Assembly (NCBI GenBank): GCA_963590855.1
Contig: CAVAQT010000007.1
Span: 18,631 to 82,630 of the forward strand
Length of the DNA: 64,000 nt
Direction of reading: 5' to 3'
DNA from: Ruminococcus_C sp963590855
GTDB taxonomy: Bacteria > Bacillota > Clostridia > Oscillospirales > Ruminococcaceae
The notes under the pieces are model-generated. The model saw only the letters and a program-made list of their open reading frames with translations. It was not told the DNA's origin and made no database searches. Below are positions 8,375 through 17,842 of the stretch, piece after piece (within the stretch, counting starts at the first letter, position 1; every line of letters starts with the position of its first letter). A program made the translations under genes and the position numbers.

Positions 8375-9334
8375 GTGGCCGGTAAATTTACAGTATCATT
8401 GGGAAAAATTATTGATGAGTTTCATCTGGAAACCATCTACATGCCGAAAGATCCGCAGGAGATCCTGATTGACGAAAACGATGTCACTCGTCCGGGACTG
8501 CAGCTCATGGGCTTCTATGAATATTTCAATCCGGAACGAATGCAGATCATCGGCAAGATGGAATTTGCATACCTTTCTACCATCGATGAAGAAACGCGCA
8601 CCCAGCGTCTGGATGCGCTGATGTCCCGGCATATTCCGGCGCTGATTATCGCTCGGGAACTGCCGTATTTCTCCGAAATGCTGGATCTGGCGAAAAAATA
8701 CGAAGTGCCGCTGCTGCGAAGCAAGGAGAGCACCTCGAACTTTATCTCCGGTCTCATTGCATTTCTGAATCTGAATCTTGCGCCGCGCATCACACGTCAT
8801 GGCGTTCTTATCGAGATCTATGGCGAAGGCGTTTTCATTACCGGTGAAAGCGGCGTCGGCAAGAGCGAAACAGCGATCGAGTTGGTAAAGCGTGGTCACC
8901 GTCTGGTAGCAGACGATGCGGTTGAGATCCGCAAGGTATCGAACATCAGCCTGGTGGGAAGCTCTCCGGATAATATTCGGCACTTCCTGGAACTGCGCGG
9001 CATTGGCATCATCAATGCACGCCGGCTGTTCGGTATCGGTGCGGTCAAGAATACGGAAAAAATCGAATTGATCGTGGAGATGGAACAGTGGAATCCGGAA
9101 AAGATCTACGACCGCATGGGTGTAGATACACAGTTTGCCACCATTCTGGGCGTTAAGATCCCGATGCTGACCATTCCGGTAAAGCCTGGCAGAAATCTGG
9201 CAGTTATTCTGGAGGTTGCGGCAATGAACAACCGTCAAAAGAAGATGGGGTATAACGCAGCAACAGAACTGTTGGATCAGCTGGGGCTGGATATGGAATC
9301 GAAGGAAGTTGTCAAGGACTACGACGCATTTTGA
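8375..9334 (+). CDS. hprK: HPr kinase/phosphorylase
   Basis: HprK (319 residues from this start) phosphorylates and dephosphorylates Ser46 of HPr or Crh. In Bacillota this switches CcpA-dependent catabolite repression. The N-terminal regulatory domain is followed by the kinase core: HGVLIEIYG, the P-loop GESGVGKS (157-164), the acidic VADDAVEI, the signature LELRGIGIINARRLFG and the C-terminal IPVKPGRNLAVILEVAAMN. The GTG at 8375 is preferred: AGGAG at 8361-8365 is 9 nt upstream, whereas the in-frame TTG at 8366 would touch the ribosome site. It heads the conserved clostridial cluster hprK-murB-rapZ-whiA. Its presence implies HPr-Ser46 signalling, although no clear cre site was found in the window. 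Confidence 0.95.
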   Translation: MAGKFTVSLGKIIDEFHLETIYMPKDPQEILIDENDVTRPGLQLMGFYEYFNPERMQIIGKMEFAYLSTIDEETRTQRLDALMSRHIPALIIARELPYFSEMLDLAKKYEVPLLRSKESTSNFISGLIAFLNLNLAPRITRHGVLIEIYGEGVFITGESGVGKSETAIELVKRGHRLVADDAVEIRKVSNISLVGSSPDNIRHFLELRGIGIINARRLFGIGAVKNTEKIELIVEMEQWNPEKIYDRMGVDTQFATILGVKIPMLTIPVKPGRNLAVILEVAAMNNRQKKMGYNAATELLDQLGLDMESKEVVKDYDAF

Positions 9335-9338
9335 GCAA

Positions 9339-9377
9339 AGTCTGTTCTATGTCCGGAAAACGATACCGGAACAGACT
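9339..9377. repeat. Inverted repeat between hprK and murB
   Basis: AGTCTGTTC and GAACAGACT form a perfect 9-bp stem with CCGG/CCGG inside the loop, right after the hprK stop. No T tract follows, so it is not a standard terminator; it may be a processing or stability element in the cluster mRNA. Confidence 0.4.
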
Positions 9378-9457
9378 CTTGCATTGCAACGCAGAAAGGC
9401 ACTTGTTCCGACGGACAGTCGGGAATGAGGTGTACGATCTGCTTGGGAGACAAAATT

Positions 9458-10375
9458 ATGAATAATTGGCAGGAACTCACTGCAGTCTGTGAAGCATGCG
9501 GATGCAGTGTGCAGTATGCAGAACCGCTTCGGAATCACACCACATTCCGGATCGGCGGCGCTTGCAGCGCTTTTGTAAATGTAAATGCAGAAGAAACCCT
9601 GCGCCGGGTTCTTTTGCTCTGCCGGGAAAAGGGATATCCCTATCTGGTATTGGGAAACGGCAGCAATATTCTGGCGGCAGACAGCGGCTATAATGGCGTG
9701 ATCCTCCATCTGGGGAAGGACTTTTCCCAGATTCGGCAGGACGGCGATACGCTGTACTGTGAAGCAGGCGCAACGCTGGGACGTATCGGCAGATACGCAC
9801 TGGAAGAATCCCTGACCGGGATGGAATGTCTCGCCGGGATTCCGGGAACGGTCGGCGGCGCGCTCTACATGAACGCCGGCGCATACGGCGGTGAAATGGC
9901 AGATGTTGTAGTATCTGCCCGGTGCATGTCTCCGGACGGCACGATTTCAGAAGTGCCAAAAGCGGAAATGGAACTGGGATACCGAAAGAGCATCTTTCGG
10001 CAGGACGGCAGGATCATTCTCGGCGTAACTTTGCAGCTGAAGCCGGGAAGCTATGGCGCGATCAAAGAAGAGATGGATACACTCCTGGGACGCCGCCGGG
10101 CGAAGCAGCCACTGGAACTGCCCAGCGCCGGAAGCACATTCCAGCGCCCGGTGGGAAATTATGCGTCATTTCTCATTGACCAGTGCGGTCTGAAAGGCGC
10201 AAGCGTGGGAGATGCACAGGTGAGTGTGAAACATGCCGGCTTTGTCGTGAATACCGGAAAAGCGACTTGTCACGATGTGCTGGAGCTGTGTGATTTTGTA
10301 AAGCAGACGGTTCTGGAAAAGACTGGATATCAGTTGGAGCTAGAGCCGGTGATCGTGGGCGACCCGGAACGCTGA
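9458..10375 (+). CDS. murB: UDP-N-acetylmuramate dehydrogenase
   Basis: MurB (305 residues) is the cytoplasmic FAD enzyme that reduces UDP-GlcNAc-enolpyruvate with NADPH to UDP-MurNAc, the second committed step of peptidoglycan synthesis. Visible blocks are RNHTTFRIGG (FAD domain start), LGNGSNILAADSGYNGVILHLG, IPGTVGGALYMNAGAYGGEMADVV, and the substrate domain with SAGSTFQRP, containing the catalytic Ser. ASFLIDQCGLKG and VKHAGFVVN follow. The sequence fits the type II enzymes of Bacillota. The ATG at 9458 has GGGAGA 7 nt upstream; a longer frame from 9425 lacks a ribosome site. It is part of the hprK-murB-rapZ-whiA block. Confidence 0.95.
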   Translation: MNNWQELTAVCEACGCSVQYAEPLRNHTTFRIGGACSAFVNVNAEETLRRVLLLCREKGYPYLVLGNGSNILAADSGYNGVILHLGKDFSQIRQDGDTLYCEAGATLGRIGRYALEESLTGMECLAGIPGTVGGALYMNAGAYGGEMADVVVSARCMSPDGTISEVPKAEMELGYRKSIFRQDGRIILGVTLQLKPGSYGAIKEEMDTLLGRRRAKQPLELPSAGSTFQRPVGNYASFLIDQCGLKGASVGDAQVSVKHAGFVVNTGKATCHDVLELCDFVKQTVLEKTGYQLELEPVIVGDPER

Positions 10376-10413
10376 ATACGTTTTTTGAAAAATGAGAGAG
10401 GATGGTGACATAG

Positions 10414-11304
10414 ATGCAGGAAGAAGATATCAGAATGCATGTGGTAGTAGTGACTGGAATGTCCGGTTCCGGAAAATCCGTTGTAATGGATGTCCTGGAG
10501 GATATAGGGTATTACTGCATCGACAATCTGCCGCCGCAGCTGATGGGAAAGTTCGTGGATATTTGCCGGGAGTCGGAGAATCATCTGCAAAAGCTGGCAA
10601 TTGCAGCAGACCTGCGTTCAGGCGATATGTTTACCGATGCTTATCGTACATTGCTGGATCTGGAACGGCAGTCGGATCTGGATGTGAAGATCCTCTATAT
10701 TGAAGCCGCAGACGAAGTGATTATCAAGCGCTACAAGGAAACACGCCGGAAGCATCCGCTGGATGAGCGCTTTGGCGGCTGTCTGCACAATGCGATCGCC
10801 TATGAACGGGAGCAGCTGCTTCGGGTAAAGGGCATTGCAGATTATTATATTGAGACCTCTTATTTCAGCACTTCGCAGCTGAAAGAACAGATTCGCGAGA
10901 TCTTTCTGGACAATTCTTCTGATTCCATGTCCATTAAGGTGACTTCGTTCGGCTTCAAATACGGCGTTTCCACAGAATCTGACCTGGTCTTTGATGTGCG
11001 CTGTCTGCCGAACCCCTACTATATTCCGGAGCTGCGGCATCACACCGGCTGTGAAAAGTGCGTGCAGGATTATGTGATGTCCTTTGAACAGTCGCAGACC
11101 CTGATGGCAAAGCTGAAAGATCTGTTGGATTTTTTGATCCCGCTGTATATTCAGGAGGGAAAAAGCCGTCTGGTGATCGCCTTTGGCTGTACCGGCGGCA
11201 AGCATCGTTCTATCACATTCACCGAACTGATCGGAGATTACCTGATCTCGAAGGGAATGCATGTGGTAAAACAGCATCGGGATATTGGAAAGGATCGGCC
11301 GTAA
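10414..11304 (+). CDS. rapZ: RNase adapter / nucleotide-binding protein RapZ (YvcJ)
   Basis: RapZ/YvcJ proteins bind ATP or GTP. In enterobacteria RapZ presents the sRNA GlmZ to RNase E and senses glucosamine-6-phosphate. In Bacillota YvcJ is linked to competence and cell-wall precursor control, with the RNA role not established. The 296-residue protein has the P-loop GMSGSGKS (15-22), a Walker B-like ILYIEA, the middle SFGFKYG block, and the C-terminal signature IAFGCTGGKHRS, which belongs to the RNA- and metabolite-binding domain. It follows murB by 38 bp and is followed by whiA after 13 bp, the usual neighbour order. Full length. Confidence 0.93.
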   Translation: MQEEDIRMHVVVVTGMSGSGKSVVMDVLEDIGYYCIDNLPPQLMGKFVDICRESENHLQKLAIAADLRSGDMFTDAYRTLLDLERQSDLDVKILYIEAADEVIIKRYKETRRKHPLDERFGGCLHNAIAYEREQLLRVKGIADYYIETSYFSTSQLKEQIREIFLDNSSDSMSIKVTSFGFKYGVSTESDLVFDVRCLPNPYYIPELRHHTGCEKCVQDYVMSFEQSQTLMAKLKDLLDFLIPLYIQEGKSRLVIAFGCTGGKHRSITFTELIGDYLISKGMHVVKQHRDIGKDRP

Positions 11305-11317
11305 GGAGGGTATACCG

Positions 11318-12235
11318 TTGTCATTTTCCAGTGATGTGCGGGAAGAGATCGCCAGAAGTATTACAGACCGCGACCGGCAGTTTGCCTGTCTTTACGGCAT
11401 ACTGCTCTATTCCCGTATTTTTACCAGACAGCAGGTGGTGCTGCAAAGCGAAAGTCCAGTGTTTGCGCGGCTTATGCCTACGTTGTTCCGCGCCGTTTTT
11501 CGAGAAGAACTGCGGCCGGAAGTACGGACGATCTCCAGAGGCGCAGACCAGTCGATGGTCAGTTATGCCATTACCGATGCGGCACAGATCACCAGAATTT
11601 GCGAGGTGTATCATATCCACCCGGAGAAACGGGAGATCCGCCTGTCAAATTTGGTGAACAATAGCCTTAGCGCATTCCTGGCAGGCGTATTTTTTGGCTG
11701 CGGCAGCGTGATCGACCCCAACAAGGAGTATCACCTGGAGTTTAATACGCCTTCAGAACTGCTCTGCGCGGATTTGCAAAAGCTTCTGGGCAGCATCGGC
11801 ATCAGCGGCGGCAGACTGCTTCGGAAGAACATGTATGTGCTGTACCTCAAGGACAGTGAGCATATTGAGGATACGCTCACCTATATGGGTGCACAGCAGT
11901 GTACGATTGAACTGATGAATATCAAGATCCGCAAGGATATGCGGAACAAGGCGAACCGGGTGCGAAACTGCGACGAAGCGAACATCAACAAGGTCGTCAG
12001 TGCAGCAATGCGGCAGACACAGGATATTCAGCTGATTATCAAATGCGGTCAGATGGAGGCGCTGTCACCGGAACTGCGGGAACTGGCAGAACTGCGCCTG
12101 GAAAACCCAGAACTGAGCCTGAAAGAGTTGGGAGAACTGCTGACAGAGCCCATTGGACGTTCCGGCGTCAATCATCGCTTTCAGAAAATTGCCGCAATGG
12201 CAGAGGAGTTGAGAAAACGTGCCGCAGATTCCTGA
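11318..12235 (+). CDS. whiA: DNA-binding protein WhiA
   Basis: WhiA (305 residues) couples an N-terminal domain related to LAGLIDADG homing endonucleases, without nuclease activity, to a C-terminal helix-turn-helix. In Actinobacteria it controls sporulation genes; in Bacillota it affects cell division and chromosome segregation. Here the LAGLIDADG-like block is LSAFLAGVFFGCGSV, and the C-terminal HTH is LSLKELGELLTEPIGRSGVNHRFQKI. The start is TTG at 11318 because AAGGAGGG at 11303-11310 is 7 nt upstream; the more upstream in-frame codon at 11285 lies inside rapZ. The gene overlaps dnaE by 17 bp. Family and context agree. Confidence 0.93.
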   Translation: MSFSSDVREEIARSITDRDRQFACLYGILLYSRIFTRQQVVLQSESPVFARLMPTLFRAVFREELRPEVRTISRGADQSMVSYAITDAAQITRICEVYHIHPEKREIRLSNLVNNSLSAFLAGVFFGCGSVIDPNKEYHLEFNTPSELLCADLQKLLGSIGISGGRLLRKNMYVLYLKDSEHIEDTLTYMGAQQCTIELMNIKIRKDMRNKANRVRNCDEANINKVVSAAMRQTQDIQLIIKCGQMEALSPELRELAELRLENPELSLKELGELLTEPIGRSGVNHRFQKIAAMAEELRKRAADS

Positions 12236-15200
12236 AAATGCTTTTGTGCATCTGCATGTCCACAGCGAGTACAGCCTCCTGGACGGCGCATGCCGTATCC
12301 CGAAGCTGATCGAGCATGTGAAAGCGCTTGGACAGACCGCAGTGGCACTGACAGATCACGGTGTCATGTATGGCGTGATGCCGTTTTATCAGGCGGCAAA
12401 AGAAGCCGGAATAAAGCCGATTCTGGGCTGCGAAGTCTATGTGGCAAGGCGTACCAGGCATGACCGGGAGCATTCCCTGGACAGCAAAAGCTATCATCTG
12501 ATCCTGCTCTGCGAGAATCAGACGGGATACCAGAATCTAGTGAAATTGGTCTCTCTTGCAAGTCTGGAAGGTTTTTATCAGAAGCCCCGTGTGGACTGGG
12601 AATTGCTCTCCCAGTACCACGAGGGCTTAATTTGTCTGTCCGGCTGTCTTGCCGGCGAAATTCCGCGGTTGCTGTCAGAAAACGACTATGCCGGTGCGAA
12701 ACAGACAGCCCTGCGGTATCAGGCGCTGTTCGGCAAGGAAAATTACTTCCTGGAGATTCAGAATCATGGGATTCGGGAAGAACTGCGGAACTTGCCGCAG
12801 CTGATCCGTCTTTCACGGGAGACGGGGATTCCTCTTGCTGCCACTAATGACGCGCACTATCTGCGAAAAGAGGATGCGGCAATGCAGGAGGTGCTGCTTT
12901 GTATCCAGACCGGGCGGACACTGGATGATCCGGAGCATATGCACTTTGAGACAGAGGAGTTTTATCTGAAATCTACCGCGGAAATGGTGGCGCTGTTTTC
13001 AGATATACCGGAAGCAGTGACCAACACTGCCCGGATTGCAGCACGCTGTCAGGTGGAGTTTCAGTCGGGAAAGATCTGGCTTCCGAAGTTTACGATGGAG
13101 GGGGTCTCTGACTGCCGGAAGCTGTTCTTACAGCTTTGTCTGGACGGTTTGCGAAAGCATTACGGAAATCATCCGTCGCAGGAGGTACTCGATCGTCTGC
13201 GCATGGAAATTTCCGTCATTACGCAGATGGGATATGTGGACTATTTCCTGATCGTCTGGGACTATATCAACTTTGCCCGCAGTCATGATATCCCAGTTGG
13301 CCCCGGAAGAGGTTCCGGAGCAGGGAGTCTTTGCGCATACTGCATGGGCATTACGCAAATTGACCCTATTCGGTATCAGCTGCTGTTTGAACGCTTCCTC
13401 AATCCGGAACGCGTCAGCATGCCCGATTTTGACATTGATTTCTGTATTGAGGGCAGACAGCGTGTGAAAGAGTATGTGATCTCTCGATATGGCGCAGACC
13501 GCGTGTCAGAGATCATTACCTTTGACTTGATGAAAGCACGAGGTGCTGTTCGGGACACCGGGAGGGCAATGGGGCTGCCCTATGGTCTTTGTGATCGGAT
13601 CGCCAAGTCCATTGATTCCAGGAATACCATTGCGGAATCTATGGCGAGCAAGGACGGCGAGGAACTGCGGAAGCTCTATGAAACAGATGCACAGGCAAAA
13701 AAACTGTTGGATATGGCAATGCAGCTGGAAGGCATGCCGCGCCACGCTTCGACACATGCGGCAGGCGTTTTGATCTCTGCCGTTCCCATTACAGATCTTG
13801 TGCCGCTGCAGCGCAGCGAAGAGACGGTTGTCACGCAGTATCCCATGGGCGTGCTGGAATATATGGGATTGCTGAAATTTGACTTTCTGGGATTGCGAAA
13901 CCTGACGATCATCCGGGACTGCGTTCGTGCTGTACAGACACGAGAACCGGATTTTTCCGCTGACAATATTCCGTTGGATGATCCGGCTGTATATGCCATG
14001 CTCTCTAAGGGAGATACCACAGGCGTTTTTCAGTTTGAAAGCACAGGCATGCGCCATGTGCTCATGCGTCTGAAGCCGCGCTGTCTGGAAGATCTGACCA
14101 TTGCACTCTCCCTGTACCGTCCGGGGCCGCGATCGTCTATCGATCTGTATTTGGAGAATCGGCGGCATCCGGAGCAGATCGTCTATGCCCATCCGCTTCT
14201 TGAACCGATTTTGAAGCCGACTTATGGCTGTATGGTCTATCAGGAGCAAGTCATGGAGATTTGCCGTGTGCTGTCCGGCTATTCTTACGGCAGGGCAGAC
14301 ATTGTTCGCCGTGCTATGGCAAAAAAGAAGCAGGAAGCAATGGCGAGGGAGCGGCAGGCATTTATTTACGGCAGCGACGGCTCTGACGGAAGCTCTCCCT
14401 GCTGCGGTGCTGTGGCGAACGGTGTCTCTGTGGAAACGGCCAATGCGATTTTTGATGAGATCGCTGTGTTTGCCGATTATGCTTTTAACAAGGCTCATGC
14501 AGTTTCCTATGCTTATCTGGCATATCAGACCGCCTATTTAAAAGTGCATTACTTTGCAGATGACATGGCAGCGCTTCTGACCAGTGTGACAGGGGATACC
14601 GGAAAGATCATGGAGTATCTCACCGCCTGCCAAAATGCCAGTGTCAAAGTGCTGCCGCCTCATGTCAATGACAGCACTGCTGCATTTGCCCGGAGCGGCA
14701 ATGATATTCGCTTTGGCTTACTGGCGGTGAAGGGCCTGGGACGCGGATTCATTCGTGCCATAGAGGAACAGCGGCAGAAAAACGGAAAGTTTACCGGATT
14801 GGAGGACTTTTGCAGCCGGATGCTGCCGGCCGGACTGCAAAAACAGGCATTGGACAGTCTGATCCGCTGCGGCGCATTGGACGGTTTGGGACTGAATCGG
14901 CGGCAGATGCTGGAATATCAGGAGCAGATTTTGGCGGATTGCCGGGATGTGCGCAGCAGTGTTGTGACCGGACAGATGAATCTGTTTGGCGGTGATGACG
15001 GTCAGAGTGTTCCGATGAATCAGATTCCGCCGCTGCCGGAGTATGACCGGGCGTATTTGCTGCAATTGGAGCATGACAGCATGGGACTGTACCTGTCGGG
15101 GCATCCTTTGGAGCAGACGGTATGGCTGCGGCAGCTGTGTCACGCACAGAATGCGGCACTTTTACGGGAACAGAAGGACGGCGAACGTGTCTTGCTGATC

Positions 15201-15674
15201 GCTACGGTGCAGAATGTGAAGCAGCATACCACAAAGCAAGGAGATACCATGTGCTTTCTCACTTGCGAAGATCAGAGCGGCACAGCCGACTGTGTTGTTT
15301 TTCCGTCGTTGTATCCGGCGGCGCGGCAGCACCTGCAAAAGGAGAAGATCCTCTTCCTGCGCGGAAGGCTGTCTCAGAAGGAGGATACTGTCAGCGTATT
15401 GTGCGACAGCATTCTCACAGAAGAGGAGTTCTTTCGGACGCTGTCCCAGGGGAAACTGTGCATCAAGGCGGATTCGCAGCAGACGGAAGAACTGCGGCAG
15501 ATTCTGCATTTACTGCAGCGATATCCGGGGCATGTGTCAGTTTGTTTTTACCTGACCGATCAGAAAAAGATGCTTTCTCCCCGTGGCGGTCAGCAGATCG
15601 AGATCAGCAGAGAGCTGTATGATGCACTATGCAGTGTTGTCCCCTCAGAACGAATCGGTTTTCTTCCGGCTTAA
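12219..15674 (+). CDS. dnaE: DNA polymerase III subunit alpha, DnaE type
   Basis: This 1151-residue C-family replicative polymerase belongs to the DnaE class; PolC would be encoded elsewhere. The N-terminal PHP domain begins FVHLHVHSEYSLLDGACRI and keeps its metal-binding His and Asp residues (ALTDHG, TNDAHYL). The palm contains GPGRGSGAGSLCAYCMGI and the catalytic MPDFDIDF. FDFLGLRNLTII and YAFNKAHAVSYAYLAYQTAYLK follow. Near the C-terminus an OB fold is visible around VLLIATVQNVKQHTTKQGDTMCFL. The start is GTG with GAGGAG 10 nt upstream, overlapping whiA. In Bacillota DnaE extends primers and takes part in lagging-strand synthesis. A glycine/serine-rich insertion (GSDGSDGSSPCCG) sits in the fingers region before the YAFNKAH block. 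Confidence 0.95.
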   Translation: MPQIPENAFVHLHVHSEYSLLDGACRIPKLIEHVKALGQTAVALTDHGVMYGVMPFYQAAKEAGIKPILGCEVYVARRTRHDREHSLDSKSYHLILLCENQTGYQNLVKLVSLASLEGFYQKPRVDWELLSQYHEGLICLSGCLAGEIPRLLSENDYAGAKQTALRYQALFGKENYFLEIQNHGIREELRNLPQLIRLSRETGIPLAATNDAHYLRKEDAAMQEVLLCIQTGRTLDDPEHMHFETEEFYLKSTAEMVALFSDIPEAVTNTARIAARCQVEFQSGKIWLPKFTMEGVSDCRKLFLQLCLDGLRKHYGNHPSQEVLDRLRMEISVITQMGYVDYFLIVWDYINFARSHDIPVGPGRGSGAGSLCAYCMGITQIDPIRYQLLFERFLNPERVSMPDFDIDFCIEGRQRVKEYVISRYGADRVSEIITFDLMKARGAVRDTGRAMGLPYGLCDRIAKSIDSRNTIAESMASKDGEELRKLYETDAQAKKLLDMAMQLEGMPRHASTHAAGVLISAVPITDLVPLQRSEETVVTQYPMGVLEYMGLLKFDFLGLRNLTIIRDCVRAVQTREPDFSADNIPLDDPAVYAMLSKGDTTGVFQFESTGMRHVLMRLKPRCLEDLTIALSLYRPGPRSSIDLYLENRRHPEQIVYAHPLLEPILKPTYGCMVYQEQVMEICRVLSGYSYGRADIVRRAMAKKKQEAMARERQAFIYGSDGSDGSSPCCGAVANGVSVETANAIFDEIAVFADYAFNKAHAVSYAYLAYQTAYLKVHYFADDMAALLTSVTGDTGKIMEYLTACQNASVKVLPPHVNDSTAAFARSGNDIRFGLLAVKGLGRGFIRAIEEQRQKNGKFTGLEDFCSRMLPAGLQKQALDSLIRCGALDGLGLNRRQMLEYQEQILADCRDVRSSVVTGQMNLFGGDDGQSVPMNQIPPLPEYDRAYLLQLEHDSMGLYLSGHPLEQTVWLRQLCHAQNAALLREQKDGERVLLIATVQNVKQHTTKQGDTMCFLTCEDQSGTADCVVFPSLYPAARQHLQKEKILFLRGRLSQKEDTVSVLCDSILTEEEFFRTLSQGKLCIKADSQQTEELRQILHLLQRYPGHVSVCFYLTDQKKMLSPRGGQQIEISRELYDALCSVVPSERIGFLPA

Positions 15675-15721
15675 TTTTTGATAAAATGTGTATGGGACTT
15701 GTTAACTTTTTCGTATACCAC

Positions 15722-15749
15722 TTGACAACCCGGGAAATATCAGTATAAT
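15722..15749 (+). promoter_or_regulatory. Promoter of pfkA
   Basis: TTGACA (15722-15727), 16-nt spacer, TATAAT (15744-15749). The predicted start near 15756 gives an 85-nt leader, so pfkA can be expressed independently of dnaE. Confidence 0.75.
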
Positions 15750-15841
15750 AGAATAGGAATGGAATGGTGAAAGCGTATGCGGCTACTGTGCTGCGCTGCC
15801 GTTTCAAAATTTTGCCATGCGGCGGAATGGAGAATACGTTT

Positions 15842-16804
15842 ATGATTAAAACGATTGGTGTATTGACAAGCGGCGGCGATGCGCCGGGTATGAACGCAGC
15901 AGTGCGTGCTGTTGTCCGTGCAGCTCTGAAAAAGGGCATGAATGTATACGGTGTAAAGCGCGGTTACTGCGGTCTGCTGGAAGATGACATTGAACCGATG
16001 GATGAGATGAGCGTTGCCGGCATTATCAACCGCGGCGGTACCATGCTGTACACAGCAAGAAGTGCAGAGTTCCGCACAGAGCAGGGTGTACTGAAGGCAA
16101 AAGCAACATGTGAAAAGTATGGCCTGGAAGGTCTGGTTGTCATCGGCGGTGACGGTTCGTTCCGCGGTGCGGCTGATCTGTCTGCACACGGCATCCTGTG
16201 CGTTGGTCTGCCGGGTACGATCGATAACGATATCGCATGCACCGACTACACCATTGGTTATGATACTGCAATGAACACCGCAATGGAACTGATGGACAAG
16301 CTGTCTGATACCAGCCAGTCTCACTATCGCTGCAGCGTAGTTGAGGTTATGGGTCGCGGCGCAGGTTATATCGCACTGAACACTGGCGTGGCTTCCGGCG
16401 CACTGGAGATCATCACCAAGGAAAAGCCTTATGATCTGGACAAAATCGCAAAGAAGATGATGGAATTTAAGGCTAGAGGCAAGCAGAACTTCATCATCGT
16501 TGTTGCTGAAAATATTGGCCATGCAGAAGAAATCTCTAAGCTGATCCAGGAAAAGACCGGTATCGAATCCCGTGCAACCATTCTGGGTCATGTACAGCGC
16601 GGCGGTTCTCCGACAGTTCGTGACCGTGTTGCTGCAACAGAAATGGGCTATTATGCAGTAGAACTGCTGGAGCAGGGCATCGGCAACCGCGTTGTTGGTA
16701 TGCAGGGCGGCAAGGTCGTTGACTTTGATATTCAGGAAGCTCTGTCTATGACAAAGCCGTATGATGAAAAGCTGCACCAGATCGCAGAAGATGTCGCATT
16801 CTGA
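15842..16804 (+). CDS. pfkA: ATP-dependent 6-phosphofructokinase
   Basis: PfkA (320 residues) phosphorylates fructose 6-phosphate to fructose 1,6-bisphosphate, the control step of glycolysis. All motifs of the allosteric bacterial type are present: TSGGDAPGMNAAVRAVV, GGDGSFRGA (Mg-ATP site with the ATP-type GGDGS), GLPGTIDNDI with the catalytic Asp, MGRGAGYIAL and GHVQRGGSPT. The length equals the 320-residue norm. ATG at 15842 follows GGAG by 9 nt; an in-frame ATG at 15827 would lack a site. Codons are strongly biased to CGT/CGC, CTG and GGT, as expected for a highly expressed gene. The dnaE-pfkA order is also known from Bacillus, where accDA lies between them. Confidence 0.96.
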   Translation: MIKTIGVLTSGGDAPGMNAAVRAVVRAALKKGMNVYGVKRGYCGLLEDDIEPMDEMSVAGIINRGGTMLYTARSAEFRTEQGVLKAKATCEKYGLEGLVVIGGDGSFRGAADLSAHGILCVGLPGTIDNDIACTDYTIGYDTAMNTAMELMDKLSDTSQSHYRCSVVEVMGRGAGYIALNTGVASGALEIITKEKPYDLDKIAKKMMEFKARGKQNFIIVVAENIGHAEEISKLIQEKTGIESRATILGHVQRGGSPTVRDRVAATEMGYYAVELLEQGIGNRVVGMQGGKVVDFDIQEALSMTKPYDEKLHQIAEDVAF

Positions 16805-16830
16805 TGAATTTTTGCGTGAATATAAAAGGG

Positions 16831-16861
16831 GTGGACGTGCGAGAGTGCGTCCGCTTTTTTT
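16831..16861 (+). terminator. Terminator of pfkA
   Basis: GTGGACG-TGC and GTGCG-TCCGC pair as a GC-rich stem with GU pairs around GAGA, followed by seven Ts. Confidence 0.8.
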
Positions 16862-16872
16862 GTCACAGATAC

Positions 16873-16901
16873 TTGCAATTTTGTGCAATTTGCTGTATAA
16901 T
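16873..16901 (+). promoter_or_regulatory. Promoter of proC
   Basis: TTGCAA (16873-16878), 17 nt, TATAAT (16896-16901), just after the pfkA terminator. Confidence 0.75.
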
Positions 16902-16951
16902 AGAAATCGTTGACGAACACGCTCTAAGGAAATCGTGAAAGAAGGAAAAAT

Positions 16952-17752
16952 ATGAATACCATTGGATTTATTGGTGCAGGCAATATGGGCAGTGCCATTT
17001 TGAGAGGCATCGCCGGAAGCAGCATGAAGCAGGACGCTTCGTTGTATGCCTATAATCCTACAGAAGCAAAGGTAGACGCGCTGGCAGACTGCGGTGTGCA
17101 GAAATGCAGCAGCGCTGCGGAAGTTGTGGAGAAGAGCCGCTATGTATTCCTGGCGATCAAACCGCAGAAGTTTGGGGAGGTACTGCCTCAGATCGCAGAT
17201 GCGGTGAAAGAAGAAACGGTTCTGGTTTCCATTGCAGCCGGCATTGGTGCGGACTATATTCGCAAGCTGACAAAGTCTTATGCAAAGGTTGTTCTGGCGA
17301 TGCCGAATACACCGCTGCTGTTGGGTGAGGGTGCAACTGCACTGGCAAAAGATGATTCTGTCAGTGATGCAGAGTTCGCCGTTGTCCGGGATATTTTCGG
17401 CAGCTGCGGTATGACGGCAGTGATCGCACCGGAGCAGATGAAGGAGATCATTGCGATCAATGGCAGCAGCCCGGCGTTTATCTATCTGTTTGCGAAGAGT
17501 TTTCTGGATTATGCCGCTAAAGTGGGTCTGCCGGAAGCGTCTGCAAAGGAACTCTTTGCTCAATCCTTGATCGGGTCTGCAAAGATGATTACAGATTCCG
17601 GCTATTCCATTACGGAATTGATCCGTCAGGTTTCCTCACCGGGCGGAACGACACTTGCCGGTCTGGATCAGCTGTATGAGGGAAAAATGCCGGACGCTGT
17701 GGAGCATGCCTGCGAAAGCTGCACCAAACGTGCGTATGAACTGGCAAAGTGA
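16952..17752 (+). CDS. proC: Pyrroline-5-carboxylate reductase
   Basis: ProC (266 residues) reduces 1-pyrroline-5-carboxylate to L-proline with NAD(P)H. It begins with the Rossmann fingerprint IGFIGAGNMGSAILRGI, and VFLAIKPQ and AMPNTPLLLGEGATAL follow. The C-terminal signature is intact: QSLIGSAKMITDSGYSITELIRQVSSPGGTTLAGLDQL, containing the substrate-binding SPGGTT. Length and motifs are normal. It has its own promoter after the pfkA terminator. proB and proA are not in the window, so the other proline genes lie elsewhere. Confidence 0.95.
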   Translation: MNTIGFIGAGNMGSAILRGIAGSSMKQDASLYAYNPTEAKVDALADCGVQKCSSAAEVVEKSRYVFLAIKPQKFGEVLPQIADAVKEETVLVSIAAGIGADYIRKLTKSYAKVVLAMPNTPLLLGEGATALAKDDSVSDAEFAVVRDIFGSCGMTAVIAPEQMKEIIAINGSSPAFIYLFAKSFLDYAAKVGLPEASAKELFAQSLIGSAKMITDSGYSITELIRQVSSPGGTTLAGLDQLYEGKMPDAVEHACESCTKRAYELAK

Positions 17753-17842
17753 GAAGTTTTTGACTGCATCATAATTGAAAAGAACGCTGCATAGGATAGG
17801 AGCAGGTACAAGCCAATTTGCAAAGCAAAGGAGCGATCTGCG

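Noticed and set aside
15740..17563. 607-codon minus-strand frame opposite pfkA and proC
   Set aside because: Covers two well-supported genes and a promoter and terminator; composition is not protein-like.
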